Assembly: GCF_003003235.1 (NCBI RefSeq)
Contig: NZ_PVUE01000022.1
Coordinates: 1-64,000 of the forward strand
Length of the DNA: 64,000 bases
Direction of reading: 5' to 3'
Origin: Antricoccus suffuscus
GTDB taxonomy: Bacteria > Actinomycetota > Actinomycetes > Mycobacteriales > Antricoccaceae
Below the pieces are notes generated by a model. That model ran no database searches and was not told where the DNA came from. It saw nothing but the letters and a program-made list of their open reading frames with translations. This document shows, piece after piece, positions 29,836 to 39,008 of this stretch. The position numbers and the translations under genes were made by a program. Position 1 is the stretch's first letter. Every line of letters starts with the position of its first letter.

Positions 29836-30816
29836 CTAGTGAAAAGGAAGCTTGGGCTGGGGTGGCGCGTACGTCGGGTCGACGCCGTCGAACAGACTGC
29901 TCACCGACTCGCCGGCATGAATGCGAGCGATTGCCTGGGCAAAAAGCGCGGACACTGAACGGGTCTTGAGCTCTGGCCACCCGGTCGGCGCCGGCACAGT
30001 ATCGGTCGTGATGACCTCGCGGATCATCGGATGCCCGCGCAGCCTCTCGACGGCTTTGCCGACGAAAAGGCCATGCGTCGTGGCGACCTGAGCCTCGGTG
30101 CAACCGAGATCCTTGAGTCGGTCGAGCAGCTCGACGATAGATCCGCCAGTCGCGATCTCGTCGTCGAGGATGATCGCTTTCTTGCCTTGCACATCTCCCA
30201 CGATCGAGTCGATGACGACCGTGTCGTCGGCGAGCCGTTGTTTACTTCCGGCCGCGACAGGAAGCCCAAGTAGGCGAGCGAACTGGGTCGCTGTCTTTGC
30301 GTTGCCAAGATCGGGGGAGATGACGATTGTGTCGCTCAGGTCCTGCCCGCGAAACTCGTCGGCGAGCTCGCCGATGGCGGTCAGATGGTCGACCGGCACG
30401 CTGAAGAAGCCGTGCACCTGAGGGGCATGCAGCGCCATAGTGAGCACCCTGTGCACGCCGGCGGCCGAAAGCATATCGGCGACGAGCCGTCCGCCGAGCG
30501 AGATCCGTGAGGCGTCCTTCTTGTCCGAGCGCGCGTAGGAGAAATGTGGGATAACCGCGGTGATCTGTGCCGCCGATGCTCCTCGGGCCGCGTCGATCAT
30601 CATGAGCAGCTCCATCAGGTGCTCCTGGGTCGGCGGCACCAGCGGCTGGATCAAGTAGACGTCGCGCTGGCGGCAGTTGGCCATCAGTTGCGCCTGCAGG
30701 CAATCGTTGCTGAATCTCTTGATATCGACTGGTGAGAGCGGTACGCCGAGCCCCTCGCAGATACGTTCTGCGAGCTTGTGGTGGGCGCTACCGGAAAAGA
30801 CAACGATTTCACGCAC
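29836..30816 (-). CDS. Ribose-phosphate pyrophosphokinase (divergent PRPP synthetase)
   Basis: 326 residues, two phosphoribosyltransferase-type folds. Recognisable: FSGSAHHKLA at the N-terminus, MMIDAARGASAAQITAVIPHFSYARSDKK and the PRPP loop ILDDEIATGGS. Compared with canonical synthetases it has SDKKDASRIS in the flexible loop, MALH in place of the metal-binding VDLH, and ATGGS for DTGGT. This could be a specialised or secondary enzyme. It makes PRPP from ribose-5-phosphate and ATP if active. GTG start with AGGAG eight bases upstream. Divergent from folD. Confidence 0.82.
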   Translation of the reverse strand: MREIVVFSGSAHHKLAERICEGLGVPLSPVDIKRFSNDCLQAQLMANCRQRDVYLIQPLVPPTQEHLMELLMMIDAARGASAAQITAVIPHFSYARSDKKDASRISLGGRLVADMLSAAGVHRVLTMALHAPQVHGFFSVPVDHLTAIGELADEFRGQDLSDTIVISPDLGNAKTATQFARLLGLPVAAGSKQRLADDTVVIDSIVGDVQGKKAIILDDEIATGGSIVELLDRLKDLGCTEAQVATTHGLFVGKAVERLRGHPMIREVITTDTVPAPTGWPELKTRSVSALFAQAIARIHAGESVSSLFDGVDPTYAPPQPKLPFH

Positions 30817-30942
30817 TAATAAGGCTCCTGCGGTTGCTTGGCCTGTGTCGCTAAGACCCTAACCTGTGGTCGTGCCGATGCAAAAGCGCGCACTCATCGG
30901 CGTGGGTCGAGACCCGCGGGCGTCGCGTGAAAAGATGACGCC

Positions 30943-31800
30943 ATGTCTGCGACGATTCTGGACGGTAAAGCGACCGCGACCGCCATCAAAGAAGAGCTGA
31001 AGTCTCGGGTTGCGCGGCTGCGCGAACAGGGGATAGCACCGGGTCTGGGGACGGTCTTGGTTGGCGATGATCCGGGTAGCCGGTCGTACGTCGCCGGCAA
31101 GCACCGGGACTGCGAGCAGGTCGGCATCACCAGTATCCGCCGCGATCTGCCCGCGACCGCGACGCAAGGTGAGGTGGAAACCGCGATCGCCGAGTTGAAC
31201 GCGGATCCGGCCTGCACCGGCTACATCGTCCAGCTTCCACTGCCCAAGGGTCTCGACGGCGAGGCGGCGCTCGAGCTGATCGATCCCCTCAAAGACGCTG
31301 ACGGGTTGCATCCGGTCAGCCTCGGCCGTCTCGTTCTCGGCGTACCGGCGCCATTGCCGTGTACGCCGCGGGGCATCGTCGAGTTGCTGCGCCGCTACGA
31401 CGTGCCGATCGCCGGCACTCATGTCGCGGTCGTCGGCCGTGGCATCACGGTCGGCCGCCCACTTGGGCTGCTGCTGACCCGTAAGAGCGAAAACGCGACT
31501 GTTACTACGTGCCACACCGGCACCAGGGACCTCGCCGCCCACCTGCGACAGGCAGACATCGTGGTAGCCGCGGCCGGGTCACCAGGACTCGTTACCGGCG
31601 ACATGATCAAGCCCGGCGCCGCCGTACTCGACGTGGCATTGAGCCGCACCCCGGACGGCATCGTCGGCGATACCACCCCCGATGTGCGCGAGGTCGCGGC
31701 GTACCTCGCGCCGATGCCCGGTGGCGTCGGACCGATGACCCGCGCGATGTTACTGACGAATGTGGTCGAGGCCGCCGAACGGCGGGCGCAGGGGGCCTGA
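30943..31800 (+). CDS. folD: Methylenetetrahydrofolate dehydrogenase / cyclohydrolase
   Basis: 285 residues, normal length. Catalytic Lys53 in SYVAGKHRD, substrate residues in VQLPLPKG, the PLKDADG loop, and the Rossmann motif [13 protein letters not shown] for NADP; C-terminal PGGVGPMT is the usual signature. It interconverts methylene-, methenyl- and formyl-THF and so feeds PurN and PurH. The DUF3017 gene follows after nine bases, a pairing common in actinobacteria. Confidence 0.98.
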   Translation: MSATILDGKATATAIKEELKSRVARLREQGIAPGLGTVLVGDDPGSRSYVAGKHRDCEQVGITSIRRDLPATATQGEVETAIAELNADPACTGYIVQLPLPKGLDGEAALELIDPLKDADGLHPVSLGRLVLGVPAPLPCTPRGIVELLRRYDVPIAGTHVAVVGRGITVGRPLGLLLTRKSENATVTTCHTGTRDLAAHLRQADIVVAAAGSPGLVTGDMIKPGAAVLDVALSRTPDGIVGDTTPDVREVAAYLAPMPGGVGPMTRAMLLTNVVEAAERRAQGA

Positions 31801-31809
31801 CGGGCAGCG

Positions 31810-32106
31810 GTGAACATCTTCCGATCGATCCCGCCGGCGAGCTGGGCCGGGCGTATCAAGCGCCAGTTGCCGATTCTTGCGGTGTGGGTCGCCCTAGCCG
31901 TGGGAATGGCGCTGGTCGCCACCGAGTATTGGCGTAAAGGTCTGGTCGTGATGGCCTTCGCCGTGGCCGTCGCCGGTGTCATTCGGCTCACGATGCCGCC
32001 CAAGGTGACCGGCTGGCTGGTGGTGCGGGGGCGGGTCACGGACACGATCTTGTGCTTAGCCCTAGCCGTGGGCCTCGGGGTGCTGGCGGTGAGTGTCCCC
32101 GGTTGA
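31810..32106 (+). CDS. DUF3017 small membrane protein
   Basis: 98 residues with three predicted membrane helices (LPILAVWVALAVGMALVA, GLVVMAFAVAVAGVIRL and ILCLALAVGLGVLAVSV). The RLTMPP turn after helix 2 is a hallmark of DUF3017, which regularly sits beside folD in actinobacteria. Function unknown. GTG start nine bases after folD; likely translationally coupled. Confidence 0.85.
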   Translation: MNIFRSIPPASWAGRIKRQLPILAVWVALAVGMALVATEYWRKGLVVMAFAVAVAGVIRLTMPPKVTGWLVVRGRVTDTILCLALAVGLGVLAVSVPG

Positions 32107-32235
32107 GCCGCAGGTGCAGCAAAGATCACCACGCCGCGAGTTCGTCGCAGACCTGCCCGGCGGTAGCCTCGGATGTATAGGCGGACGCCCTCCACAAGAT
32201 TGGGGTGTCCAGTATTGCGGAGGTAGCGACAAAAC

Positions 32236-33192
32236 ATGAGTCGTTCGGGCAAGGTAACCGTCGTCGGCGCTGGGTTCTACGGGTCAACTACCGCACAGCG
32301 GTTGGCGGAGTACGACGTATTCGAGACGGTCGTGCTGACCGATATTGTCGAAGGCAAGTCTGAGGGCCTCGCGCTCGACATGAACCAGTCGCGCCCCATC
32401 GAAGGGTTCGAGACCGAGATCGTCGGCGGCACCACGGGCGTCGACGGCAGTGGCTACGAGGTGACCGCCGGATCGGACATCGTCGTGATCACGGCCGGTC
32501 TGCCGCGCAAGCCTGGCATGAGCCGCATGGACCTGATCGAGACCAACGCCAAGATCGTTCGCGGCGTGGCTGAGCAGGTTGCCAAGCACTCGCCCAACGC
32601 CGTAGTCATCGTCGTGTCCAACCCACTTGACGAGATGACCACGCTTGCGCAGATCGCCACCGGCTTCCCGCACAACCGGGTCATCGGTCAGGCCGGCATG
32701 CTCGACACCGCGCGATTCACCAACAACGTAGCCACGACCCTCGGCGTACCGGTCGCGTCGGTCAAGACCCTCACGCTCGGCTCGCACGGCGACACGATGG
32801 TGCCGGTACCGTCACGCTGCACCGTTGACGGCAAGCCGCTGTCCGAGGTTATGGACGCGGACAAGATCGAGGAGCTCGTCGTACGCACCCGTAACGGTGG
32901 CGCCGAGGTCGTCGCGTTGCTCAAGACCGGCTCGGCGTACTACGCCCCGTCCGCGGCGGCGGCCCGGATGGCACGCGCGGTCGCGACCGACTCCGGCGAC
33001 GTCATGCCGGTCTGCGCCTGGGTCGACGGCGAGTATGGCATCTCGGGTGTCTACCTCGGCGTCGAAGCCGAAATCGGCAAGGGCGGCGTACGCAAGGTCG
33101 TCGAGGGCGACCTCACCGAGTCCGAGATCGCCGGGCTCAAGGAGGCGGCCGAAGCCGTCAAGGCCAAGGCAGCCGACGTGGGCAGCCTGTAA
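32236..33192 (+). CDS. mdh: Malate dehydrogenase (LDH-like type)
   Basis: 318 residues. VVGAGFYGST binds the dinucleotide and Asp36 at the end of the second strand favours NAD. The specificity loop has Arg91 (LPRKPGMSR), which selects malate over lactate. VSNPLD and the catalytic His184 in GSHGDTMVP complete the active site. It belongs to the LDH-like (type 3) malate dehydrogenases, unlike the longer type found in mycobacteria. TCA cycle enzyme. A GGAGG lies 13 bases before ATG. A hairpin (32183-32210) precedes the gene, a strong terminator follows. Confidence 0.95.
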   Translation: MSRSGKVTVVGAGFYGSTTAQRLAEYDVFETVVLTDIVEGKSEGLALDMNQSRPIEGFETEIVGGTTGVDGSGYEVTAGSDIVVITAGLPRKPGMSRMDLIETNAKIVRGVAEQVAKHSPNAVVIVVSNPLDEMTTLAQIATGFPHNRVIGQAGMLDTARFTNNVATTLGVPVASVKTLTLGSHGDTMVPVPSRCTVDGKPLSEVMDADKIEELVVRTRNGGAEVVALLKTGSAYYAPSAAAARMARAVATDSGDVMPVCAWVDGEYGISGVYLGVEAEIGKGGVRKVVEGDLTESEIAGLKEAAEAVKAKAADVGSL

Positions 33193-33207
33193 GAAGTAGT
33201 TTCGTCA

Positions 33208-33250
33208 GGGGCGGATTCGGTCGCATAGTCGCGGCCCAATCCGCCCTTTT
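33208..33250 (+). terminator. Terminator after mdh
   Basis: GGGCGGATT (33209-33217) pairs with AATCCGCCC (33238-33246), followed by TTTT. Confidence 0.88.
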
Positions 33251-33289
33251 GGCGTTTTACTGGCCGTCGTTAGCGTGCCAATATCGCGG

Positions 33290-33318
33290 CAACTGGACAT
33301 TACGTCGACAACTGGACA
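33290..33318 (+). repeat. Direct repeat CAACTGGACA, 19-bp spacing
   Basis: CAACTGGACA occurs at 33290-33299 and 33309-33318. The second copy overlaps a CAATAT that lies six bases before the GTG at 33329. The repeat could be a regulator site. Confidence 0.5.
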
Positions 33319-33328
33319 ATATTCAGGT

Positions 33329-34369
33329 GTGACCGACGAACCAGCGAGCCTGCCGATCGATGCCACATCCACGCAACGCTGGCGGCGGGTCGCGTTGGTT
33401 GCCGCGAAGATCCTGGTCGTTCTGTTGGGGATATGGCTAGCCATCGCGGCGCTGCGCCAAGTCAACTGGGCGCAAGTCGGCGACGGGCTAGGCAGGCTGG
33501 TGTGGTGGGAAATCCTCGTCGTGGCGTTGATAGTGATGGCGCGGCAGGTGGTGAATGCTTCGACGTTGTTGATCCTCCTGCCTGGTCTCCGGTTTTCGAG
33601 CGCCTTATCGACCGCCCTATCGGGCACGCTGATCCAGACATTGTCCCCGCCGCCAGCGGATACGGTGCTCCGGCTGTCCATCTTGCGGTCCTACAACATC
33701 GAGACCACCCGTGGCGCCGCGGTCCTGGTGCTCGACACTGTCGTTTTCTACATAGCCCGGTTCGTCGCGCCCATCGTTGGATTAGTGCTGGCGCTGTGGG
33801 CGCTGCCCCTTGAGCCGATTCAGATCTGGATGGCCGTAGGCGGGGCGGCCGCGGCGGCCGTGCTGATCGGCTCGCTGGCGGTGATTTCGAAGGGCGAACA
33901 GATCGCCGGTCGCTTTGGGCGCCGCGTCGGCGAGCTTGTCAAACGACTGAGATCCTCCATCGACCCCGAAGCGTGGGCCGTGGCGATGACTCGGTTCCAA
34001 CGAGAATCCGCTACGGGGATGGCGCGACGCATAGGGTTGGCCACGCCGACGATGCTCGGCTTCGTCGCGGTCGACTGCGCGGTATTGGTCGCTTGTCTGC
34101 GGTTCGTCGGAGTCCCGGGCTCCGATATCGGATACCTGGCCGTTCTGGCCGCATTGCTCTGCTTGTACCCGTTGACGGTGTTTCCATTCGCCGGGCTCGG
34201 AGTGCTGGATGCCAGCCTCATCGTGCTGATCAACGCCGAAGGGATCGTCGCTCAACCGGACCTGGTTGCGGCGTTGGTGATTTGGCGGGCCGCGACATTG
34301 CTACTGCCACTCATACCGGGCCTCGTCGCGCTGATCTACTGGCGTACTCGGCAAGGCACATCGGCGTAA
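33329..34369 (+). CDS. Lysylphosphatidylglycerol-synthase-type (UPF0104) membrane protein
   Basis: 346 residues with about seven to eight membrane helices. It matches the LPG-synthase TM/UPF0104 family: the segment [23 protein letters not shown] corresponds to the family's conserved re-entrant motif, and [13 protein letters not shown] near the C-terminus. These domains flip or synthesise lipids; there is no C-terminal aminoacyl-transfer domain here, so flipping or another envelope role is more likely. GTG 33329 chosen because the alternative frame start at 33275 includes the direct repeat and shows no conserved sequence. Confidence 0.75.
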   Translation: MTDEPASLPIDATSTQRWRRVALVAAKILVVLLGIWLAIAALRQVNWAQVGDGLGRLVWWEILVVALIVMARQVVNASTLLILLPGLRFSSALSTALSGTLIQTLSPPPADTVLRLSILRSYNIETTRGAAVLVLDTVVFYIARFVAPIVGLVLALWALPLEPIQIWMAVGGAAAAAVLIGSLAVISKGEQIAGRFGRRVGELVKRLRSSIDPEAWAVAMTRFQRESATGMARRIGLATPTMLGFVAVDCAVLVACLRFVGVPGSDIGYLAVLAALLCLYPLTVFPFAGLGVLDASLIVLINAEGIVAQPDLVAALVIWRAATLLLPLIPGLVALIYWRTRQGTSA

Positions 34370-34457
34370 TAATGACGCCGGGGGTGGCCTTCCGAACGCC
34401 ATCGGCGAGGATGAGAGGGAATTGTCGATTCAGCCCTCTACAGAGAGAGTGAGCACC

Positions 34458-35657
34458 ATGAGAGAAGCAGTAATCGTTTCGACCGCGCGAACGCCTATCG
34501 GTAAGGCCTACCGCGGGGCATTCAACGACACGCAAGGTCAGCATCTGGCCGCGCATGCGATCTCCGCGGCCGTTGAGCGGGCGGGGGTCGAGCCCGGAGA
34601 GATCGAGGACGTGGTGTTCGGCTGTGCGATGCAGCAGGGCTCCACCGGCGGAAACGTCGGCCGGCAAGGTGCACTGCGCGCCGGCCTTCCGGTTACCGTC
34701 CCGGCGATGACGATTGATCGCCAGTGTTCCTCCGGCCTGATGGCGATCGCGACCGCGGCGAAGCAAATTATCAGTGACGGCATGGAGATCACGCTCGGTG
34801 GTGGTGTCGAATCGATTTCGCTGGTGCAGAACGAGCACCAGAACGGTTTCCGTGCGAGGGATCCTTGGCTCGTGGAGAACCTGCCCACGACGTACATGCC
34901 GATGCTTGAAACGGCGGAGATCGTCGCCGAACGATACGACGTCAGCCGCGAGCGCCAAGACGAGATGGCCCTTCTGTCACAGCAACGAGTGGCAGTGGCG
35001 CAACAGAACGGTCTCTACAAGCACGAGATCGTGCCATTCACCACGACCAAGATTGTGACCGACAAGGCGACTGGCGAGACTCGCCAGGAGACAGTCACCC
35101 TCGAACTGGACGAGGGCAACCGTCCCTCAACCACGCTGGAAAGTCTTGCGTCGCTCAAGCCAGTGCTCCCGGACGGCAAAGTCAGCGCGCACGCATCGAT
35201 CACGGCAGGCAACGCGTCACAGTTGTCGGACGGTGCAGCCGCCGTCGTGCTCATGGAGGCGAAGGAAGCCGAGAAGCGTGGCGCGACGCCCCTTGGCATC
35301 TATCGCGGGATGGCCGTCGCGGGCTGCGAACCGGACGAGATGGGTATCGGGCCGGTCTTCGCCATTCCCAAGCTGTTGGAGAAGCACAACCTGAAAATCG
35401 ACGATATCGACCTCTGGGAGCTCAACGAGGCGTTCGCCTCGCAGGCGGTGTACTGCCGTGACTTCCTCGGAATCGATCCGGAGCGCTACAACGTCAACGG
35501 TGGCGCCATTTCGGTCGGTCATCCCTACGGAATGACCGGAGCACGTCTGGTCGGGCACGCCCTCCTTGAGGGTCAGCGCCGCAAGGCCAAGTACGTCGTC
35601 GTCACAATGTGCATCGGCGGCGGCATGGGCGCTGCAGGACTCTTCGAGGTCGCGTAG
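34458..35657 (+). CDS. Acetyl-CoA acyltransferase (thiolase)
   Basis: 399 residues, full-length thiolase with all catalytic residues: nucleophile Cys in [10 protein letters not shown], His in GHPYGMTG (GGAISVGHP) and the second Cys in [24 protein letters not shown] is the usual start. It cleaves or forms beta-ketoacyl-CoA. ATG 34458 has a purine-rich AGAGAGAG upstream and is preferred to GTG 34422. Ends in a perfect terminator, so it is a single-gene unit at the head of an acyl-CoA-metabolism segment. Confidence 0.93.
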   Translation: MREAVIVSTARTPIGKAYRGAFNDTQGQHLAAHAISAAVERAGVEPGEIEDVVFGCAMQQGSTGGNVGRQGALRAGLPVTVPAMTIDRQCSSGLMAIATAAKQIISDGMEITLGGGVESISLVQNEHQNGFRARDPWLVENLPTTYMPMLETAEIVAERYDVSRERQDEMALLSQQRVAVAQQNGLYKHEIVPFTTTKIVTDKATGETRQETVTLELDEGNRPSTTLESLASLKPVLPDGKVSAHASITAGNASQLSDGAAAVVLMEAKEAEKRGATPLGIYRGMAVAGCEPDEMGIGPVFAIPKLLEKHNLKIDDIDLWELNEAFASQAVYCRDFLGIDPERYNVNGGAISVGHPYGMTGARLVGHALLEGQRRKAKYVVVTMCIGGGMGAAGLFEVA

Positions 35658-35660
35658 CAA

Positions 35661-35692
35661 AAGGACCCGTCTCCATTAGGAGACGGGTCCTT
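35661..35692 (+). terminator. Terminator after the thiolase gene
   Basis: AAGGACCCGTCTCC, loop ATTA, GGAGACGGGTCCTT: perfect 14-base stem ending in TT, starting three bases after the stop. Confidence 0.95.
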
Positions 35693-35791
35693 CCCGCGCG
35701 TTCCCGATCTTTTTGCGACTGCCTACTCGGGCAGCCGGGATTCCGGCTGGTCGCAGGTAGCGTGACCATCACGGCGACAGGGAGATCATTG

Positions 35792-36934
35792 ATGGTGGCA
35801 GGTGGAGCGGTTTTAGACGGTGTTCGGGTAATCGAGCTGACGCATGCGATTGCTGGTCCGCAATGCGGCCAGATTCTTGCCGATCACGGCGCGGACGTCA
35901 TCAAGGTAGAGCCGCCGACGGGCGAGCGTGCCCGTAATGCCTACCCGCACCGCAATGACGAGAGCATCTACTTTGCCTGCCACAACAGGGGAAAGCGCAG
36001 CGTCGTTCTCGATCTTAAGAATGCCGACGATATGGCGAAGTTCCGCCAGCTGCTCGCCGGAGCAGACGTAATCCTGACGAACTACACGGTCGACGTACCC
36101 AAGAAGCTCGGCTGGGATTATGAGACCGTCACGAAGTTCAACCCGTCTATCGTGATGGCGCACATCACCGGCTTTGGCGCAACTGGGCCAGATCGTGGAC
36201 TACGTGCATACGACGGCATCATCCAGGCGATGAGCGGTATTGCAGAGATGTCCGGTACGACCGACTCAGGACCAATGTTCGCCAATGCCTGGATCGCCGA
36301 CCACATCGCGAGCTATCAGGCCGCGCTGGGAATCATGTTCGCGCTCTACCGCCGCAAGCTCACGGGGCAAGGCGAGCTCGTCGATATTGGCATGCTTGAG
36401 TCGTACGCCGCGACGTCCGCGCACGCTATCGAGGCGTCGCTCATGGGCGAGCCGGTTCGGCCGATGGGCAATAAATTGGAGATGTCGTACGCGGACACGT
36501 TTGCCGCGAGCGATGGTTCGATCTTTTTGTCCCCGCTTGGTCAGGAAACGTGGGAGCGGTTCTGCCGCGCAATTGGCGAGCCGTCCTGGATTGACGACAT
36601 CTCTTACGAGGCAGCGACTTTTGACCGACGCGACGAGACTTCCAAGGTCGTGGCCGCGTGGTGCGAACGGCGTACCAGAGCGCAGATCGCCGACGTGATG
36701 GCCGAGTACGGGATTCCCTGTGGGCCTGTGCAGTCCTCGAAGGAGTACGCCGAACATGCGCTGCAGACCGGTTCGCGCTCGGTCGCGGAGGTGACAACAC
36801 CGAGCGGTCAACGACTCAGAGTGCCCGGTCCCATCGCGCCGGTCGGGCTAAGCCAGAGCGCGCGGCGCTGGCAGGTGCCCGGACTCGGCGAGCACACTGA
36901 AGAGGTGCTCGCCGAGCTCGACGGTCAAGCGTGA
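35792..36934 (+). CDS. CaiB/BaiF family (class III) CoA-transferase
   Basis: 380 residues. Typical features: LDGVRVIELTHAIAGPQCGQILADHGADVIKVEPP, the GYETVTKFNPSIV-like segment, catalytic Asp in NAWIADHIA (the aspartate that forms the glutamyl/aspartyl-CoA anhydride), and KLTGQGELVDIGM. It moves CoA between acids. Start ATG 35792 has CAGGGAG seven bases upstream; the longer frame overlaps the terminator of the preceding gene. Its last ten bases overlap the convergent reductase gene. Confidence 0.92.
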   Translation: MVAGGAVLDGVRVIELTHAIAGPQCGQILADHGADVIKVEPPTGERARNAYPHRNDESIYFACHNRGKRSVVLDLKNADDMAKFRQLLAGADVILTNYTVDVPKKLGWDYETVTKFNPSIVMAHITGFGATGPDRGLRAYDGIIQAMSGIAEMSGTTDSGPMFANAWIADHIASYQAALGIMFALYRRKLTGQGELVDIGMLESYAATSAHAIEASLMGEPVRPMGNKLEMSYADTFAASDGSIFLSPLGQETWERFCRAIGEPSWIDDISYEAATFDRRDETSKVVAAWCERRTRAQIADVMAEYGIPCGPVQSSKEYAEHALQTGSRSVAEVTTPSGQRLRVPGPIAPVGLSQSARRWQVPGLGEHTEEVLAELDGQA

Positions 36935-38046
36935 ACGGTCAGCTCCGGCTCCATCACAAGCCCGAAGCTGCGTAGTACGCCAAGAAGTTCGCGGTGCCCG
37001 AACGCCTGGCACGCAGAGGCGAACCCGGCGCGCTTCGGCGCCTGCTGCAGCAGCGAGTACGCCGCGTAGGCCTGAAGCAGGCCGGTCTGTTTGTAGTTGG
37101 AATTGCCGTGGATCACGCAGTGTGCCCGGCCGAGTGGGCCTGAAGCATAGACGGAATCCAGCGAGGTGTTGATCCTAGGATTTTCGCGCGGCGGCATATC
37201 GGCCTGCACCGAACCGGCGACCTCCGCCAGCGCCGCCTCTTGTTCGGCGGGCCCCAGCGGTTTGATCTGCTCCTCGAACATCGTCGTGGTCGCGACCACC
37301 GTGTCCATCACGGTCCGGTCAAACACGCCGCCGGCAACCTTCACGTTGGCCACCCGCGGATCGTTCTTAAACCAGACCGGGTGCGACGTACCACCCCATG
37401 GAACGGCGAGCGCGGTCGCGTGCTGACCGGGAACGCTGACCTCGAAGGTGGTGTCGGCGGGCCATTGCTTGTATTGGTTTTGCTCGAGGTAGAACCAGTC
37501 TGCCTTGAGGATAGTGAAGATCGTCTGCATCGAGGCGTACGTCGGAAATCCCTTCCACAGCACGAGAATGTCGAGAGTGTCGAGACCGGGAGTCTCGAGG
37601 CAGATATTCGCAGCGATCTCGCCGGTGGTGTACATCTGCGCGACGCCGGGGGACAACAAGAGACCCTTGTCGGCGTACTTCTCGCCCCACTTGGACTGCG
37701 CATCTAAGACCCAGTCCTGCTCGCCGGTCGTGTCCATGTAATGGCAGCCGGCCGCGAGGCTGGCATCAACGACCTCGTGACCAAACTTAATGAATGGGCC
37801 GACCATATTGCTGACGACCGAGGCGCCGGAGAACAGCTCTGTCAGCGCGCCCACGTCATGTTCGACTTCGACAACTTCGTGCTCGACCGTGTCTATGCCG
37901 GGAACCTTATCGATAACCTCCTGGACTCGCCGTTTATCGCGGCCCGCGGCGATAAACGGGACGTTGAACTCGCGGAGGTACTCACACACGAGTCGTCCGG
38001 TGTAGCCCGAGACCCCATATACGACGACCGGTTTATCGGTGCTCAT
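36925..38046 (-). CDS. Saccharopine-dehydrogenase-like NAD(P)-binding protein
   Basis: 373 residues. Rossmann start VVVYGVSGYTGRLVCEYL with an atypical glycine pattern (GxxGxxG), as in saccharopine-dehydrogenase-like and trans-acting enoyl reductase proteins. VVSNMVGPFIKFG and ACHYMDTTGEQ-type segment (GCHYMDTTGEQDW) fit this family. The C-terminal two thirds have mixed alpha/beta character, no membrane helix. The substrate is unknown; in related clusters such proteins act in lipid or polyketide reduction. The SDR gene ends two bases upstream, so the two are one operon facing a TetR gene. Confidence 0.75.
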   Translation of the reverse strand: MSTDKPVVVYGVSGYTGRLVCEYLREFNVPFIAAGRDKRRVQEVIDKVPGIDTVEHEVVEVEHDVGALTELFSGASVVSNMVGPFIKFGHEVVDASLAAGCHYMDTTGEQDWVLDAQSKWGEKYADKGLLLSPGVAQMYTTGEIAANICLETPGLDTLDILVLWKGFPTYASMQTIFTILKADWFYLEQNQYKQWPADTTFEVSVPGQHATALAVPWGGTSHPVWFKNDPRVANVKVAGGVFDRTVMDTVVATTTMFEEQIKPLGPAEQEAALAEVAGSVQADMPPRENPRINTSLDSVYASGPLGRAHCVIHGNSNYKQTGLLQAYAAYSLLQQAPKRAGFASACQAFGHRELLGVLRSFGLVMEPELTVHA

Positions 38047-38048
38047 CG

Positions 38049-38852
38049 TTACATCCCCATCCCGCCGTCGACCGGGAGCGCAGCCCCGGTGATGAATCGT
38101 GCCGCGTCCGAGGCGAGGAACACCGCGGCGTCGGCCATGTCGGCGACCTCGCCGAGGCGACCGAGGGGTGTGAGCCCGACGACGCCCCCGATTGCCTCAT
38201 CCACGCTTGGAAAAAGTCCGAGCTCGACGACGTCCTGGGCGAGCTTGACACCCATCTCGGTCGCGACAAGGCCGGGATAGAGGCAGTTGACTCGCACGCC
38301 GTATCCGAGCTTGCCTGACTCCATCGCGGCAACCCTGGTGAGTCGGTCGACCGCCGACTTTGTCGCGGAGTATGCGGCGATGCCGGGGAAGGCGATGGTG
38401 GCGGCTACCGAGGACATGCTGATCACGGCACCGCCAGCACCGGCCGGGCCGTCTGGTCGCATGGCCCGAAAGGCATGCTTGATGCCGAGTCCGACACCGA
38501 GGATGTTGACTTCGAGCATCCGTCGTACGTCGTCCGGATCGAGATCGACCAGCAGGGCCGACAACTCGACGCCGGCGTTATTGATCAGGATGTCGAAACC
38601 GCCCAGTTCGCTGACGGTCTGCCCGACCGCTGCCTCCCAACTACTGTCCTCCCGGACGTCGAGTTCTACGAAACCCGCGGTAGCGCCCGAATCGCGGAGC
38701 GCTGCCGCCGTCGCTTTACCGGTCTCGGTGTTGATATCACCGATCATCACCGCGGCGCCGGCCCGCGCAAGTGCTCGCGCTATGCCTTCGCCTAGACCTT
38801 GTCCGCCGCCGCTGACCAGGGCTTTTCGTCCATCTAGCTCGTACACGCCCAT
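38049..38852 (-). CDS. Short-chain dehydrogenase/reductase
   Basis: 267 residues, classical SDR. Cofactor motif SGGGQGLGEG (TGxxxGxG type), DV strand at LDVRED, NNAG at INNAGVE, Ser in SMSSVA and catalytic YSATK. GDIN at the end of strand 2 (Asp) suggests NAD. C-terminal PVDGGMGM is the usual end. Divergent from the TetR gene with palindromic sites between them; probably repressed by it together with the downstream reductase. Substrate unknown. Confidence 0.93.
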   Translation of the reverse strand: MGVYELDGRKALVSGGGQGLGEGIARALARAGAAVMIGDINTETGKATAAALRDSGATAGFVELDVREDSSWEAAVGQTVSELGGFDILINNAGVELSALLVDLDPDDVRRMLEVNILGVGLGIKHAFRAMRPDGPAGAGGAVISMSSVAATIAFPGIAAYSATKSAVDRLTRVAAMESGKLGYGVRVNCLYPGLVATEMGVKLAQDVVELGLFPSVDEAIGGVVGLTPLGRLGEVADMADAAVFLASDAARFITGAALPVDGGMGM

Positions 38853-38898
38853 CTGCGAGTCCTTTCAATGTGACGTCGGGCATAGCATCTACCGGTTC

Positions 38899-38936
38899 CT
38901 TGACAGTTGTCAAGAAAAGTTTGGGCAGTCGTCCAA
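38899..38936. promoter_or_regulatory. Probable TetR operators (two related sites, 22 bp apart)
   Basis: CTTGACAGTTGTCAAG (38899-38914) is a palindrome with perfect seven-base arms. A weaker copy, TTGGGCAGTCGTCCAA, follows, its CAGTCGTC aligned with CAGTTGTC at a distance of 22 bases, two helix turns. The first palindrome contains TTGACA on both strands and so overlaps -35 boxes of both divergent genes. Confidence 0.65.
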
Positions 38937-39008
38937 ATTAGTGGCCGGATGCCCGCTAAACTGACAGATATCTCCTCGCGCCCCGGCGCGTGACAAGGGA
39001 AGGGACTT

